Assembly: GCA_016177775.1 (NCBI GenBank)
Contig: JACOUQ010000005.1
Location: 143,225 to 207,224, forward strand
DNA length: 64,000 nucleotides
Direction of reading: 5' to 3'
From: Geobacter sp.
GTDB lineage: Bacteria > Desulfobacterota > Desulfuromonadia > Geobacterales > Geobacteraceae
Part shown: positions 25,521-32,930 of the stretch, one piece after another
Layout: each line of letters starts with the position of its first letter
Position numbering within the stretch: the first letter of the stretch is position 1
Program-made: the position numbers and the translations under genes
Notes under the pieces: generated by a model
What the model was told of the DNA's origin: nothing
The model's database searches: none
Seen by the model: only the letters and a program-made list of their open reading frames with translations

Positions 25521-26523
25521 ATTTAGAATTATCGAATGAAATGGCGCCATCCCCACTGCCGGCGAATATATACGTTGGTTGTGGTGAAAGGAGTTTAATG
25601 GTATTCCCTTTCAGGGAACTGTTCCCCTCATTGAACGCATACCACGAATCCCCCCACCAATCCGACCGATATATTCCCCCATCCGCCGTCCCTGCCAGCA
25701 GTGAGTTGGGGTTGACCTGATTGATTGCTATAGACAAAACATTGAGACTTCCCAGCCCGTTATTTATCTGTGCCCACGTTGCTCCGCCATCACCGCTCTT
25801 GAATATACCGGCGGCAGCTGTACCAGCATACAGGGTGTTCGGCTGCTGTGGGTCGATGACGACCGTGTTGACAATCTGGCTCGCCAGCCCGCTTCTCTCC
25901 CATGTAGTTCCGCTGTCTATGCTCTTGTACAGGCCGTCGACGGTTGCGGCATAGATGATGTCCGTTTGTGCCGGTAGGGGACTCAAAGCCGGGTCTGCTG
26001 GAGGGATGGCTATTTTCCTGACATCTGAGGATGAAAATGCGCCAGAAGATATAACCAGCCAGCTTGTGCCCCAGTCGGTGCTTTTGTAGACCCCGTTATT
26101 CGTTGCGGCATACAGGATGGCAGAATTGTATGGATCGATTGCCAGTTCCATTACGGAAAGGCCGTCCAGGCCGGTGGGTGACCAGTTGGAGCCGCCATTG
26201 ACCGTCTTGTAGACGCCTCCGCCATCAAGACCGGCATAGACGTTATTGGGGTTCGAACTGTCCAGGGCCAGGGCGCGAATCCCCATGCCAGCGGGAAGAC
26301 CGGCATTCGACGCGACCCAGACACCGCTGGTCCCGGTGTTCTTGTATAAGCCTCCGCTCGCAGTCCCGGCATACCAAGTTGTTGCAGTTGTCGGGTCTTC
26401 AACCAGGGAGAGCACTTCCTGCCCGGACATTCCGGCAGGTACCCATGCCGCGTGCGCGGGCGCCAGCCAGGAAAAGAATAAGAACAGCATGATGCCCAGC
26501 AATGACCAGTGATTGTTTCTCAT
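25210..26523 (-). CDS. secreted Asp-box beta-propeller protein, N-terminal part of the disrupted gene
   Basis: 437 codons starting with a signal peptide (residues 1-26, cleaved after AHA). Seven propeller repeats follow, each of the form YAGT-x-GG-x-YKS-x-D-x-G-x-x-W (e.g. VYAGLDGGGVYKTVNGG, LYAATNNGVYKSTDWG, IYAATVDGLYKSIDSG). This is the BNR/Asp-box pattern of sortilin- or sialidase-like propellers. After ADMVLTSVNATPTAV the frame leaves the CARDB domain and reads nonsense (SYDQRQRPDNGG onwards) to a stop at 25210. An intermediate fragment in another frame (to about 25448) carries the lost CARDB copy. The full gene would span 22954-26523. Likely a cell-surface or extracellular protein. Confidence 0.7.
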   Translation of the reverse strand: MRNNHWSLLGIMLFLFFSWLAPAHAAWVPAGMSGQEVLSLVEDPTTATTWYAGTASGGLYKNTGTSGVWVASNAGLPAGMGIRALALDSSNPNNVYAGLDGGGVYKTVNGGSNWSPTGLDGLSVMELAIDPYNSAILYAATNNGVYKSTDWGTSWLVISSGAFSSSDVRKIAIPPADPALSPLPAQTDIIYAATVDGLYKSIDSGTTWERSGLASQIVNTVVIDPQQPNTLYAGTAAAGIFKSGDGGATWAQINNGLGSLNVLSIAINQVNPNSLLAGTADGGIYRSDWWGDSWYAFNEGNSSLKGNTIKLLSPQPTYIFAGSGDGAISFDNSKSDMVLTSVNATPTAVSYDQRQRPDNGGCVDARAGGGRVEDDHGYLRGAGDDKRDILRGWLRGCLQLDRGIQRDQQRPCRQPDHHYPPVRRYGPHLGERDPNGG

Positions 26524-27153
26524 GAAATCGTCCTCCTGCGGAATACGAATTTTATCAAGGAAAGCGCTAAGGGAAACTCTGCAATATCAAAAACAAAGGC
26601 CGCATCGTAAGCAAGTGGCTCACGCAAGCGGCCTTTTCTGTAGCGTTTACAGTAGCGTTTAAGATTGTTTTCTATTGTAATCATAACAAACCCCATAACA
26701 ATAAATATCAATTAGTGCGCGTTTATTTCACATTTGCTGAATTATGTCAATGAAAATTAGCAAAATATAATAATCCAAATAGTCAGATAAAGGTCAACGC
26801 CGATCTTGAAAAAAACATTCCAAGGAATAAAAACCTTGAAATTAAAAAAGGCCAGCGCTTTCGCGTTGGCCTTCCTGATCTCACCTCGGTTTTTTTAAGT
26901 TTTTAGATTATGTCTCCGGTAAATCTGTTGTTGCTTTCCGGCAGATTTTACACGCGATATATAATAGGGAACTTTTTCAAGGTTCGTATATTATCGACCG
27001 TGGTTGCGGAGGCATAAAAGCCTTTTCACCTACCTTTGATTATAAAGTAGTCCTTTTAAAGTAAAATTGCAAACTGCCTGAGACTGTAAAGCCTTGGCTG
27101 GCCGGTGTTCGGAGGTGCCCACAAAATGGCTTCAGGCCCTGTCTGGCAGCTTC
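26524..27153. other. 630-base AT-rich intergenic region with hairpins
   Basis: No convincing gene is seen. It contains a large imperfect hairpin (AAAGGCCGC at 26595 pairing with GCGGCCTTT at 26628) in the leader of the propeller gene, a tandem GTAGCGTTTA decamer pair (26641-26661), very AT-rich DNA at 26680-26840, and a minus-strand terminator at 26848-26873. The stretch 26880-27150 shows no motif I recognise; an unknown untranslated RNA ending in the terminator cannot be excluded. Confidence 0.5.
26844..26873 (-). terminator. intrinsic terminator, minus strand
   Basis: AAGGCCAACGC-GAAA-GCGCTGGCCTT followed by TTTTAATTT on the minus strand. It is about 280 bases past the 27154-27594 gene, the nearest minus-strand gene upstream of it. 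Confidence 0.8.
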
Positions 27154-27594
27154 CTAGTGCTTTTTCCCCCTCCCTTTTCCTTTCCCGCCGCCTTTTGCCG
27201 GTCCTCCCCCCTGCGCGCCGGTGTAAACCAAGTTGCCACGCTTGAGGGCGTGGAATTCGGGCGAGCCGGGCTTTATGCCGAGACTCTTGGCGATGACCCC
27301 CCAGCCTTTCCCCTGATTGGCCTGGTAGACTCCCAGAACTGCTTCCGGGGACTGATGAGACCATTGCGCCAGTTGCATGACCATGAATGCGTCAGCAGGC
27401 TCGGGAACGGTGCTGACTATGGCCTGCACCTGGGGCGCCGGGACCCCGAACTGGGCGCCTAGCCCTATGGAAAAGGCTCCGATATCGGCCCGCGCCTGGA
27501 CGTTTAGATTGCCGAGGAAGACTTCGAGCCCGCCGGCGGATACCTGACCACAGAAGATGAGTAGCATCGCTACTGCAAGGAAGCTTCTTTTCAT
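27154..27594 (-). CDS. exported hypothetical protein with basic Gly/Lys tail
   Basis: A 146-residue protein with a signal peptide (cleaved near VSA-GG), a middle region (QARADIGAFSIGLGAQFGVP, QWSHQSPEAVLGVYQANQGKGWGVIAKSLGIKPGSPEFHALK) and a C-terminal GGGKGKGRGKKH tail. The middle part looks like a small helical domain seen in hypothetical proteins of this bacterial group. The basic tail may bind polyanions. The function is unknown. Confidence 0.7.
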   Translation of the reverse strand: MKRSFLAVAMLLIFCGQVSAGGLEVFLGNLNVQARADIGAFSIGLGAQFGVPAPQVQAIVSTVPEPADAFMVMQLAQWSHQSPEAVLGVYQANQGKGWGVIAKSLGIKPGSPEFHALKRGNLVYTGAQGGGPAKGGGKGKGRGKKH

Positions 27595-27729
27595 GACTGA
27601 TCTCCTTTAATGAGTTTGGAAGATGGAGAAGTTGAAGGTGCTAAAAAAATACAACCGTGGAGGGAGGGTGTCAAGCCGCGGGACAAATCCAGAAGTGTAG
27701 AGACGTTGTTTCCACGCGGAGCAAAAAGA

Positions 27730-27758
27730 AAAGGGCAGGGAAAAGCTCCCCGCCCTTT
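27730..27758 (-). terminator. intrinsic terminator after aspC
   Basis: On the minus strand, AAAGGGC(G)GGGA-GCTTT-TCCCTGCCCTTT followed by TCTTTTT. It closes the aldolase-rsmD-coaD-aspC unit. Confidence 0.85.
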
Positions 27759-27783
27759 CTCGTTCCCTTGATGAGACTGTTTG

Positions 27784-28986
27784 CTACTTCAGGTTCCTGA
27801 TCGCTTCCTCAATCCGGTCGATCCCCTTCTTGATCAGCTCCATGCTGGTGGCGTAGGAGAGGCGGGCATAGCGGTCGTCGCCGAATGCCACACCGGGAAC
27901 CAGGGCAACCTTGGCGTCTTCGAGGAGATAGGCCGCGAAGTCCGAGGAGTTCTCAATCTTCTTCCCACCAGGAGTGGTCTTGCCATAAGACTCGGAGAAG
28001 TTAGGGAAGGCGTAGAAGGCGCCTGTGGACTTGAAGCATGTAACGCCGGGAATGGCGTTCAGCCGGTCGATTATATAGGTGCGGCGCTTCTCGAATTCCT
28101 TGACCATCTCGGAAACTGGCTCCTGCGGGCCGTTGAGGGCCTCCACCGACGCCTTCTGGGCAATGGAGGTGGCGTTGGAGGTGGACTGGGACTGCATCTT
28201 TGTCATGGCGCCCATCAGTTCCTTCGGGCCGCAGGCATAGCCGATCCGCCAGCCGGTCATGGAGTAGGCCTTGGAAACGCCGTTGACGATGATGGTCCTT
28301 TCCTTCAACTCCGGGCAGGCCATGGCGATGTTGCAGAAGGTGAGCCCGTCGTAGATGAGCCTCTCGTAGATGTCGTCGGAGACGATCAGAACGTGGGGGT
28401 TCTTGAGGAGTACCTCGCCAAGGGCCTGCAGTTCAGCCCTGGTGTAAGTCGATCCGGTCGGGTTGCAGGGGGAGTTTAGGATCATGTACCTGGTCTTCGG
28501 GGTGATTGCTTTCTCCAGCTGTGCCGGTGTGATCTTGAAGGCGGTCGACTCGTCGGTCATGATGAAGACCGAGGTGCCGCCGGCCAGAACGATCTGGTCC
28601 GGATAGGAGACCCAGTACGGGCCGGGGATGATGACCTCGTCACCTTCCTGGATGAGGGCCTGGGAGATGTTGTAGAGGGTGTGCTTGGCGCCGCAGGCAA
28701 CTGAAATTTCGTCACGCGTGTAATCCAGGCCATGGTCGCGCTTCATCTTGGCGATGATGGCGTCCTTGAGGTCATCGGCGCCGCCGACCGGCATGTACTT
28801 GGTAAACCCGGCGTCGATGGCCTTCTTGCCGGCTTCCTTGATGTTGGCCGGGGTGTCGAAGTCGGGCTCGCCTGCACCGAAGCCGACTACGTCGATTCCC
28901 TGGGCCTTCAGCGCCTTGGCCTTTGCGTCGATGGAAAGGGTGGGGGACGGCTGGATCTTGTTCACGCGGTCAGCAAGTTTCATCAT
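27784..28986 (-). CDS. aspC: aspartate aminotransferase (class I, PLP-dependent)
   Basis: A 400-residue fold-type I aminotransferase. GAGEPDFDTP, NSPCNPTGS, SDDIYERLIYDG and the PLP-lysine segment NGVSKAYSMTGWRIGY are all present, as is the C-terminal Arg region (YARLSYATS) that binds the substrate carboxylate. It converts aspartate and 2-oxoglutarate to oxaloacetate and glutamate. Two tandem ATGs follow GGAGGAA; the first is used. It is the last gene of a four-gene minus-strand unit, separated from coaD by a heptamer-rich gap. Confidence 0.93.
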   Translation of the reverse strand: MMKLADRVNKIQPSPTLSIDAKAKALKAQGIDVVGFGAGEPDFDTPANIKEAGKKAIDAGFTKYMPVGGADDLKDAIIAKMKRDHGLDYTRDEISVACGAKHTLYNISQALIQEGDEVIIPGPYWVSYPDQIVLAGGTSVFIMTDESTAFKITPAQLEKAITPKTRYMILNSPCNPTGSTYTRAELQALGEVLLKNPHVLIVSDDIYERLIYDGLTFCNIAMACPELKERTIIVNGVSKAYSMTGWRIGYACGPKELMGAMTKMQSQSTSNATSIAQKASVEALNGPQEPVSEMVKEFEKRRTYIIDRLNAIPGVTCFKSTGAFYAFPNFSESYGKTTPGGKKIENSSDFAAYLLEDAKVALVPGVAFGDDRYARLSYATSMELIKKGIDRIEEAIRNLK

Positions 28987-29001
28987 TTCCTCCTCTTGTT
29001 A

Positions 29002-29064
29002 GTGAAGCGTGAGTCGTGAGTCGTGAGAAAAGCTGGTTGGGGCTTTTCAACTCACGTCTCACTT
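29002..29064. repeat. GTGAGTC heptamer array and inverted partner
   Basis: GTGAAGC, GTGAGTC, GTGAGTC, GTGAGAA and then, after a short loop, CTTTTCAACTCACGTCTCAC. The direct heptamers also pair with the downstream arm, so the region can form a hairpin between coaD and aspC. Confidence 0.65.
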
Positions 29065-29068
29065 GGAT

Positions 29069-29554
29069 TCATCTATTATACTTGGCGTCAAGTGCCTTTT
29101 TCACCTGGGGGGGGACGAGTTCGTCGACCGGTCCGTTCAGTGAGCTGACTTCCTTCACGATGGACGACGAGAGGTAGCCGTAAGGTACTGACGTCATCAT
29201 GAACAAAGTTTCCACATCGTCGCTGATGGTGTGGTTCACCTGGGCCAGCTGGAATTCGTACTCGAAGTCCGAAACCGCCCGCAGGCCGCGGATGATGACC
29301 TTGGCCTCCATTGAGCGGACGTAGTTTACCAGAAGGCCGCTGAAGGTGTCAACTTCGACGCGAGGGTTTGTGCCGAGCACTTCTTGGATCAGCGCCACGC
29401 GCTCGTCTATGGAGAAAAGGGAGGATTTTTCTGCGTTTCTGGCCACAGCCACGATGACCTTATCGAAGATTTTCAGTGCCCGTTCGATGATGTCCAGGTG
29501 GCCGAAGGTGACCGGGTCGAACGAGCCGGGATAAACGGCGATGCTGAGCGGCAT
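29069..29554 (-). CDS. coaD: phosphopantetheine adenylyltransferase
   Basis: A 161-residue nucleotidyltransferase. AVYPGSFDPVTFGHLDIIERA contains the T/HxGH motif, IIRGLRAVSDFEYE and the C-terminal YLSSSIVKEVSSLNG (SSS motif) match CoaD closely. It transfers AMP from ATP to 4'-phosphopantetheine in CoA synthesis. The length is typical. The gene lies downstream of rsmD, a neighbour pair common in bacteria. Confidence 0.96.
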   Translation of the reverse strand: MPLSIAVYPGSFDPVTFGHLDIIERALKIFDKVIVAVARNAEKSSLFSIDERVALIQEVLGTNPRVEVDTFSGLLVNYVRSMEAKVIIRGLRAVSDFEYEFQLAQVNHTISDDVETLFMMTSVPYGYLSSSIVKEVSSLNGPVDELVPPQVKKALDAKYNR

Positions 29555-29618
29555 GCTGACCTCGTTGAGGACCGTGAATGGTAAAAAGTGAACGGTGAAG
29601 AGTGATGCTACCTGTTTT

Positions 29619-30188
29619 TCACTCTGATTCCATAACCGACCAGAAGGATACGGCGGTATCGCCGTATCGTCGTCGGTCGAATTCCTCGAGGTGGCCGATG
29701 CGCTGGGGAAGTTCTTCCCTGTAGCCCAGCTCGGCCACGATTATCGCTTCGGGAGCGAGAAGCGGCGACGATGAGAGGAGTTCCAGCGTCTTTTCGACAA
29801 GTCCTTTTCCATAGGGGGGATCGAGGAAAGCCAGGTCGAACTGCTCACCTTTGCGGTCCAGGGTATTGATGGCTAGCTGAACGTTCTGCATGATCACCAG
29901 GCTTCTGTCGGCGAATCCGAGAGCTTCGAGGTTCTTCCGGATAATGGCGGTGGACTCCCTGTGGTTGTCAACAAAGATGCCTTGGGTGGCGCCGCGGCTC
30001 AATGCCTCGATGCCCAGATTTCCGGTCCCGGCGAAGATATCCAGGACCCGCAGTCCGTCAAAGCTGGACATGCGGCTGGCCAGGATGTTGAAAATCGCTT
30101 CCTTGATTCGGTCGGCGGTAGGCCTGACCCGCTCATCCTTAAGGCTGAGAAGCTTTCTTCCCCGCGCCGTTCCGCTGATTACCCTCAT
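29619..30188 (-). CDS. rsmD: 16S rRNA (guanine(966)-N(2))-methyltransferase
   Basis: A 189-residue Rossmann-fold enzyme. MRVISGTARGRKL and VRPTADRIKEAIFNIL are RsmD hallmarks, LDIFAGTGNLGIEALSRGA is the SAM site and FLDPPYGKG the (N/D)PPY catalytic motif. It methylates G966 of 16S rRNA. It overlaps the upstream aldolase gene by four bases (ATGA), which indicates translational coupling. Confidence 0.95.
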   Translation of the reverse strand: MRVISGTARGRKLLSLKDERVRPTADRIKEAIFNILASRMSSFDGLRVLDIFAGTGNLGIEALSRGATQGIFVDNHRESTAIIRKNLEALGFADRSLVIMQNVQLAINTLDRKGEQFDLAFLDPPYGKGLVEKTLELLSSSPLLAPEAIIVAELGYREELPQRIGHLEEFDRRRYGDTAVSFWSVMESE

Positions 30189-31270
30189 GGTCTCTGGCCC
30201 AGGAACTTCATAACCCTGGATGCGCTACCCTGAGCATGAAACGCGGTGAGAAACTCCTTTGACTCGCGATAGGCCATGTCCATGATCTGTCGAGCGTTCT
30301 CTCCGGGGATTGAGTCGATCTCGGCCTTGAATGCCGCAGTGGCGTATTTTATGTCCCTGCCATTGTCACGTGCCCAGCGTCGCATGGCGTCCATAAGGTC
30401 GAGCGGAAGGCCGGCGTGGGCCACATTCTGCCATAACGTACCGATATTCCCCTTGCGGATGCCGTAATCGAGCAGCTTCCCGACAAGGCGGAGCGGAGTA
30501 CCGGTGATTCCGTGCTGTACCAAGCCGGACAGGCCGCGCTTGGCTGCGGTTTCGTAAATCTGCCGGGTCCTTTCCAGATCTATGGCCACCATCTCCCCTT
30601 CCAGGTAATTCCCCCGCTTGGAGCCGTTCTCAATCGACAGCATCTGTGGCTGAACGCCGTTGCCAATGAGTCCGTCGAGGAAAGCCTCTGTCTCTTCTAC
30701 AGTGGTCAGGGTCGGCTTCCCCTTATCGTTCAGGGCCTCGCCGATCTCAACCTCCAGGCCGAGCCCCTCCTCGAGAATGGGGCGGGCCAGCTCGGTCGTT
30801 ATCCTGATATGTTCGGGGAGGGGATTGAACGATGCATCGATGGCGAATGACGTGTAGCCAGCCTCGATTTGCGCCTCTATAAGCTTGCTGGCAGCTTCGA
30901 ATTCCCGGGCAGATTCGTCCCGGACTATGATATGGTCGCCGTGGATTATGAACGGTTTGGTGAAACCGCATGATTCGGCGTATTCCAGGATCGTGTTGAC
31001 GAATATCGCAGGCGATTGGCCGGTATATCCGCTGTCGAGCCCTCCTTCTGTACGGGTCAGTTCGAAGGCGACGGTGGCATCCAGTTCCTGGGCTGCCTTC
31101 ATTATCCCTGGGATCACATGCTTGATGCGAGGGTTGCAGGCCATGAGAATCGATTTCTCTTCTCTGAAGGCCTGGAATACATCTTTTCCGTTCATAAGGC
31201 AGACCCGGCTTTGGGATCCGAGAATGTTGCGTATGCGCTCTGGTGTAATTTCCAACACTGTTTTATTCAT
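30185..31270 (-). CDS. class II aldolase (fructose/tagatose-bisphosphate aldolase-like)
   Basis: A 361-residue TIM-barrel protein. FIIHGDHI(I)VRDES provides a zinc-ligand His/Asp pair, GYTSFAIDASFNPLPEH and VEIGEALND the next ligand region, and GLVQHGITGTPLRLV the distal His. This is the pattern of zinc-dependent class II aldolases, though divergent from FbaA. It could cleave fructose- or tagatose-1,6-bisphosphate or a related sugar phosphate. The ATG at 31270 is chosen; the frame stays open upstream into the dgt promoter. It heads the unit with rsmD, coaD and aspC. Confidence 0.75.
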   Translation of the reverse strand: MNKTVLEITPERIRNILGSQSRVCLMNGKDVFQAFREEKSILMACNPRIKHVIPGIMKAAQELDATVAFELTRTEGGLDSGYTGQSPAIFVNTILEYAESCGFTKPFIIHGDHIIVRDESAREFEAASKLIEAQIEAGYTSFAIDASFNPLPEHIRITTELARPILEEGLGLEVEIGEALNDKGKPTLTTVEETEAFLDGLIGNGVQPQMLSIENGSKRGNYLEGEMVAIDLERTRQIYETAAKRGLSGLVQHGITGTPLRLVGKLLDYGIRKGNIGTLWQNVAHAGLPLDLMDAMRRWARDNGRDIKYATAAFKAEIDSIPGENARQIMDMAYRESKEFLTAFHAQGSASRVMKFLGQRP

Positions 31271-31349
31271 GAATATTAAAACCTTTAAATTGTGCAAAAG
31301 ATTCAGAAATTTAGCATGGTTGCGGGTGGCAGTCAAGAAAACTTTGTTA

Positions 31350-31379
31350 TTGACACCGCTGCTGGTGCGGGGTTTAATA
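31350..31379 (+). promoter_or_regulatory. sigma-70-type promoter for the dGTPase gene
   Basis: TTGACA (31350-31355), about 17-18 bases, then TTTAAT/TTAATA. The predicted start lies about 20 bases before the ATG at 31405. It is in the divergent gap with the aldolase gene. Confidence 0.5.
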
Positions 31380-31404
31380 ATCCGATCACGACCCGGAGTA
31401 TGCC

Positions 31405-32553
31405 ATGAGTAGCGAAAGTTCATACGAGCGTCCCGACTTGGCCGGTTATGCTGCCCACAGTATGTTGTCACACGGAAGAAGGTATTCTGAGGCTTTTCGT
31501 GATGATCGGCCTGCCTTTGAGCGGGACCGGGACCGTATCATACATTGCGCTGCTTTCCGGCGCCTGGAGTACAAGACCCAGGTATTTGTGAACCATGAAG
31601 GGGATTATTACCGAACCCGCCTGACCCATTCCCTGGAGGTGGCCCAAATCGGCAAGGGGATAGCCCGCCGACTCAAGCTGAACGAGGAATTGGCAGAAGC
31701 TCTGGCGCTTGCGCACGATCTTGGACACACACCCTTCGGGCACACCGGCGAAGAGGTGCTGAACCGCCTGATGCAGGGACACGGAGGGTTCGAGCACAAT
31801 CATCAGTCGTTCCGGGTGGTGGACGAACTGGAAGAGAGATATCCCGATTTCAATGGGCTCAACCTGTCATGGGAAGTCCGCGAGGGGATACTCAAGCATT
31901 CTTCGCCTTACGACAATCCGCCGGAGCTGTTGCACGAGTTCATGCCCGGGGTGGTGCCGACCATTGAGGCCCAGATCATCAATTTTGCTGACGAAATCGC
32001 TTACAACAACCATGATATCGACGATGGCCTCAAGTCGGGGTATATCACCCTTGCGCAACTGGATCAGGTCGAACTCTGGAAGGAGACCTGTGATGCCATC
32101 AATCGGCAGTATGCCGGAATCGAGCCGGAACGCAGGAAATACCAGACCATAAGCGCCCTTATTGGCATTTTGATCAGGGACCTGACGGACACCACTCTTT
32201 CAAGCATTCAGGAACACGGGATCGGGACGCTGGAGGATCTACGCCGGGTAAATCGGCAAGTGGTTTCATTCAGCCCTGAGATTGCCAGGAAGAACAAGGC
32301 GCTGAAGCACTTTCTCTATCACAACCTTTATCGCCACTACAAGGTTGAGCGAATGCGCATCAAGGCGGAGCGCTACCTTACGAATCTCTTCGAGACGTAT
32401 GTGAAGACGCCGACGCTGCTCCCGAGAAAATATCAGAAAAAAATGGAGGAGGTCGGCCGTGAGCGGGTGGTATGCGACTATGTCGCGGGAATGACCGACC
32501 GTTACGCACTGGATGAGTTCAAGCGGCTGTTCGAGCCGTATGAAAGGGTGTGA
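31405..32553 (+). CDS. dgt: deoxyguanosinetriphosphate triphosphohydrolase-like protein
   Basis: A 382-residue HD-domain phosphohydrolase. The metal-binding HD pattern is visible: RTRLTHSLEVAQIGKGIAR, LALAHDLGHTPFGHTGEE and a later NFADEIAYNNHDIDDGL. The N-terminal RDRDRIIHCAAFRRLEYKTQVF matches the dGTPase type 2 subfamily. Such enzymes hydrolyse dNTPs to nucleoside and triphosphate and limit dNTP pools or phage replication. The exact substrate is inferred. Confidence 0.93.
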   Translation: MSSESSYERPDLAGYAAHSMLSHGRRYSEAFRDDRPAFERDRDRIIHCAAFRRLEYKTQVFVNHEGDYYRTRLTHSLEVAQIGKGIARRLKLNEELAEALALAHDLGHTPFGHTGEEVLNRLMQGHGGFEHNHQSFRVVDELEERYPDFNGLNLSWEVREGILKHSSPYDNPPELLHEFMPGVVPTIEAQIINFADEIAYNNHDIDDGLKSGYITLAQLDQVELWKETCDAINRQYAGIEPERRKYQTISALIGILIRDLTDTTLSSIQEHGIGTLEDLRRVNRQVVSFSPEIARKNKALKHFLYHNLYRHYKVERMRIKAERYLTNLFETYVKTPTLLPRKYQKKMEEVGRERVVCDYVAGMTDRYALDEFKRLFEPYERV

Positions 32554-32620
32554 AGTTCATTAAAATGCTTGACTTTGGCGGCGCGTTGTTTTAATAAAAC
32601 GAGCGATACTCACAGACGCC

Positions 32621-32736
32621 AGATACACGACAATACTAAACCACCTGCGAGGGTGGGGCGGAAAGCCCACTGGGTCTCATCGAGACAGCCGGGATGCCGA
32701 AAATATCTGACGATATTCAGGCCCCGGCTTTTCTTT
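32621..32736 (+). promoter_or_regulatory. GEMM-I cyclic-dinucleotide riboswitch with transcription terminator
   Basis: Aptamer 32621-32708: P1 arms AGATA/TATCT, the ACGACAA and CTAAACC segment, a P2 hairpin CCACC-TGCGAG-GGTGG, GGCGGAAAGCC, a P3 hairpin GGGTCTC-ATC-GAGAC and CAGCCGGGATGCCGAA. This is the GEMM-I consensus in the form frequent in Geobacter, where some members sense cyclic AMP-GMP instead of c-di-GMP. An overlapping terminator uses AGCCGGG and GCC (in the aptamer) paired with GGC and CCCGGCT (32721-32729), around AATATC-TGAC-GATATT, then TTTCTTTT. Ligand binding would block the terminator, predicting an ON switch. Ligand identity is not resolved by reading. Confidence 0.85.
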
Positions 32737-32768
32737 TGGGGCAGGTTCGGGAAAGGAGCTCATGTCAG

Positions 32769-32840
32769 ATGAAGCACGCCGCAATTATACTGCTGGCCGC
32801 CCTGTTTGCTACTGTCCTGATTGTTTCGGCACAGGCGTAA
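32769..32840 (+). CDS. 23-residue signal-peptide-like ORF under the riboswitch
   Basis: The ORF begins MKHAAIILLAALF, ends SAQA, and then stops. It is one hydrophobic helix with an N-terminal Lys/His and an AxA-like end, the shape of a bare signal peptide or a tiny membrane protein. AAAGGAG lies about ten bases upstream. The same Shine-Dalgarno could serve an overlapping ATG at 32762, which encodes a 32-residue peptide with a CYCPDC cluster (32762-32860). An intrinsic terminator follows at 32908. Either this is a real small protein or the start of a decayed exported-protein gene. Confidence 0.5.
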   Translation: MKHAAIILLAALFATVLIVSAQA

Positions 32841-32904
32841 CTGGGGCAAATGAAACATGAAGGTGGAATCAGGGCAATTGTTATCTACGGGCAGGTGAAA
32901 AGGC

Positions 32905-32930
32905 AAGGGCGGGGGAAACCCCGCCTTTTA
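32905..32930. terminator. intrinsic terminator after the riboswitch-controlled ORF
   Basis: GGCGGGG-GAAA-CCCCGCC then TTTTA. It lies at the end of the convergent MshEN-REC gene and probably serves the plus-strand transcript. Confidence 0.85.

Noticed and set aside
26595..26661. Hairpin and GTAGCGTTTA repeat as a recombinase att site
   Set aside because: No integrase gene nearby and no matching second copy in the window; left as an unexplained leader structure.
32569..32772. 67-residue plus-strand open frame across the riboswitch
   Set aside because: It covers the aptamer and both arms of the terminator; the RNA structure explains the sequence better and no ribosome site is present.
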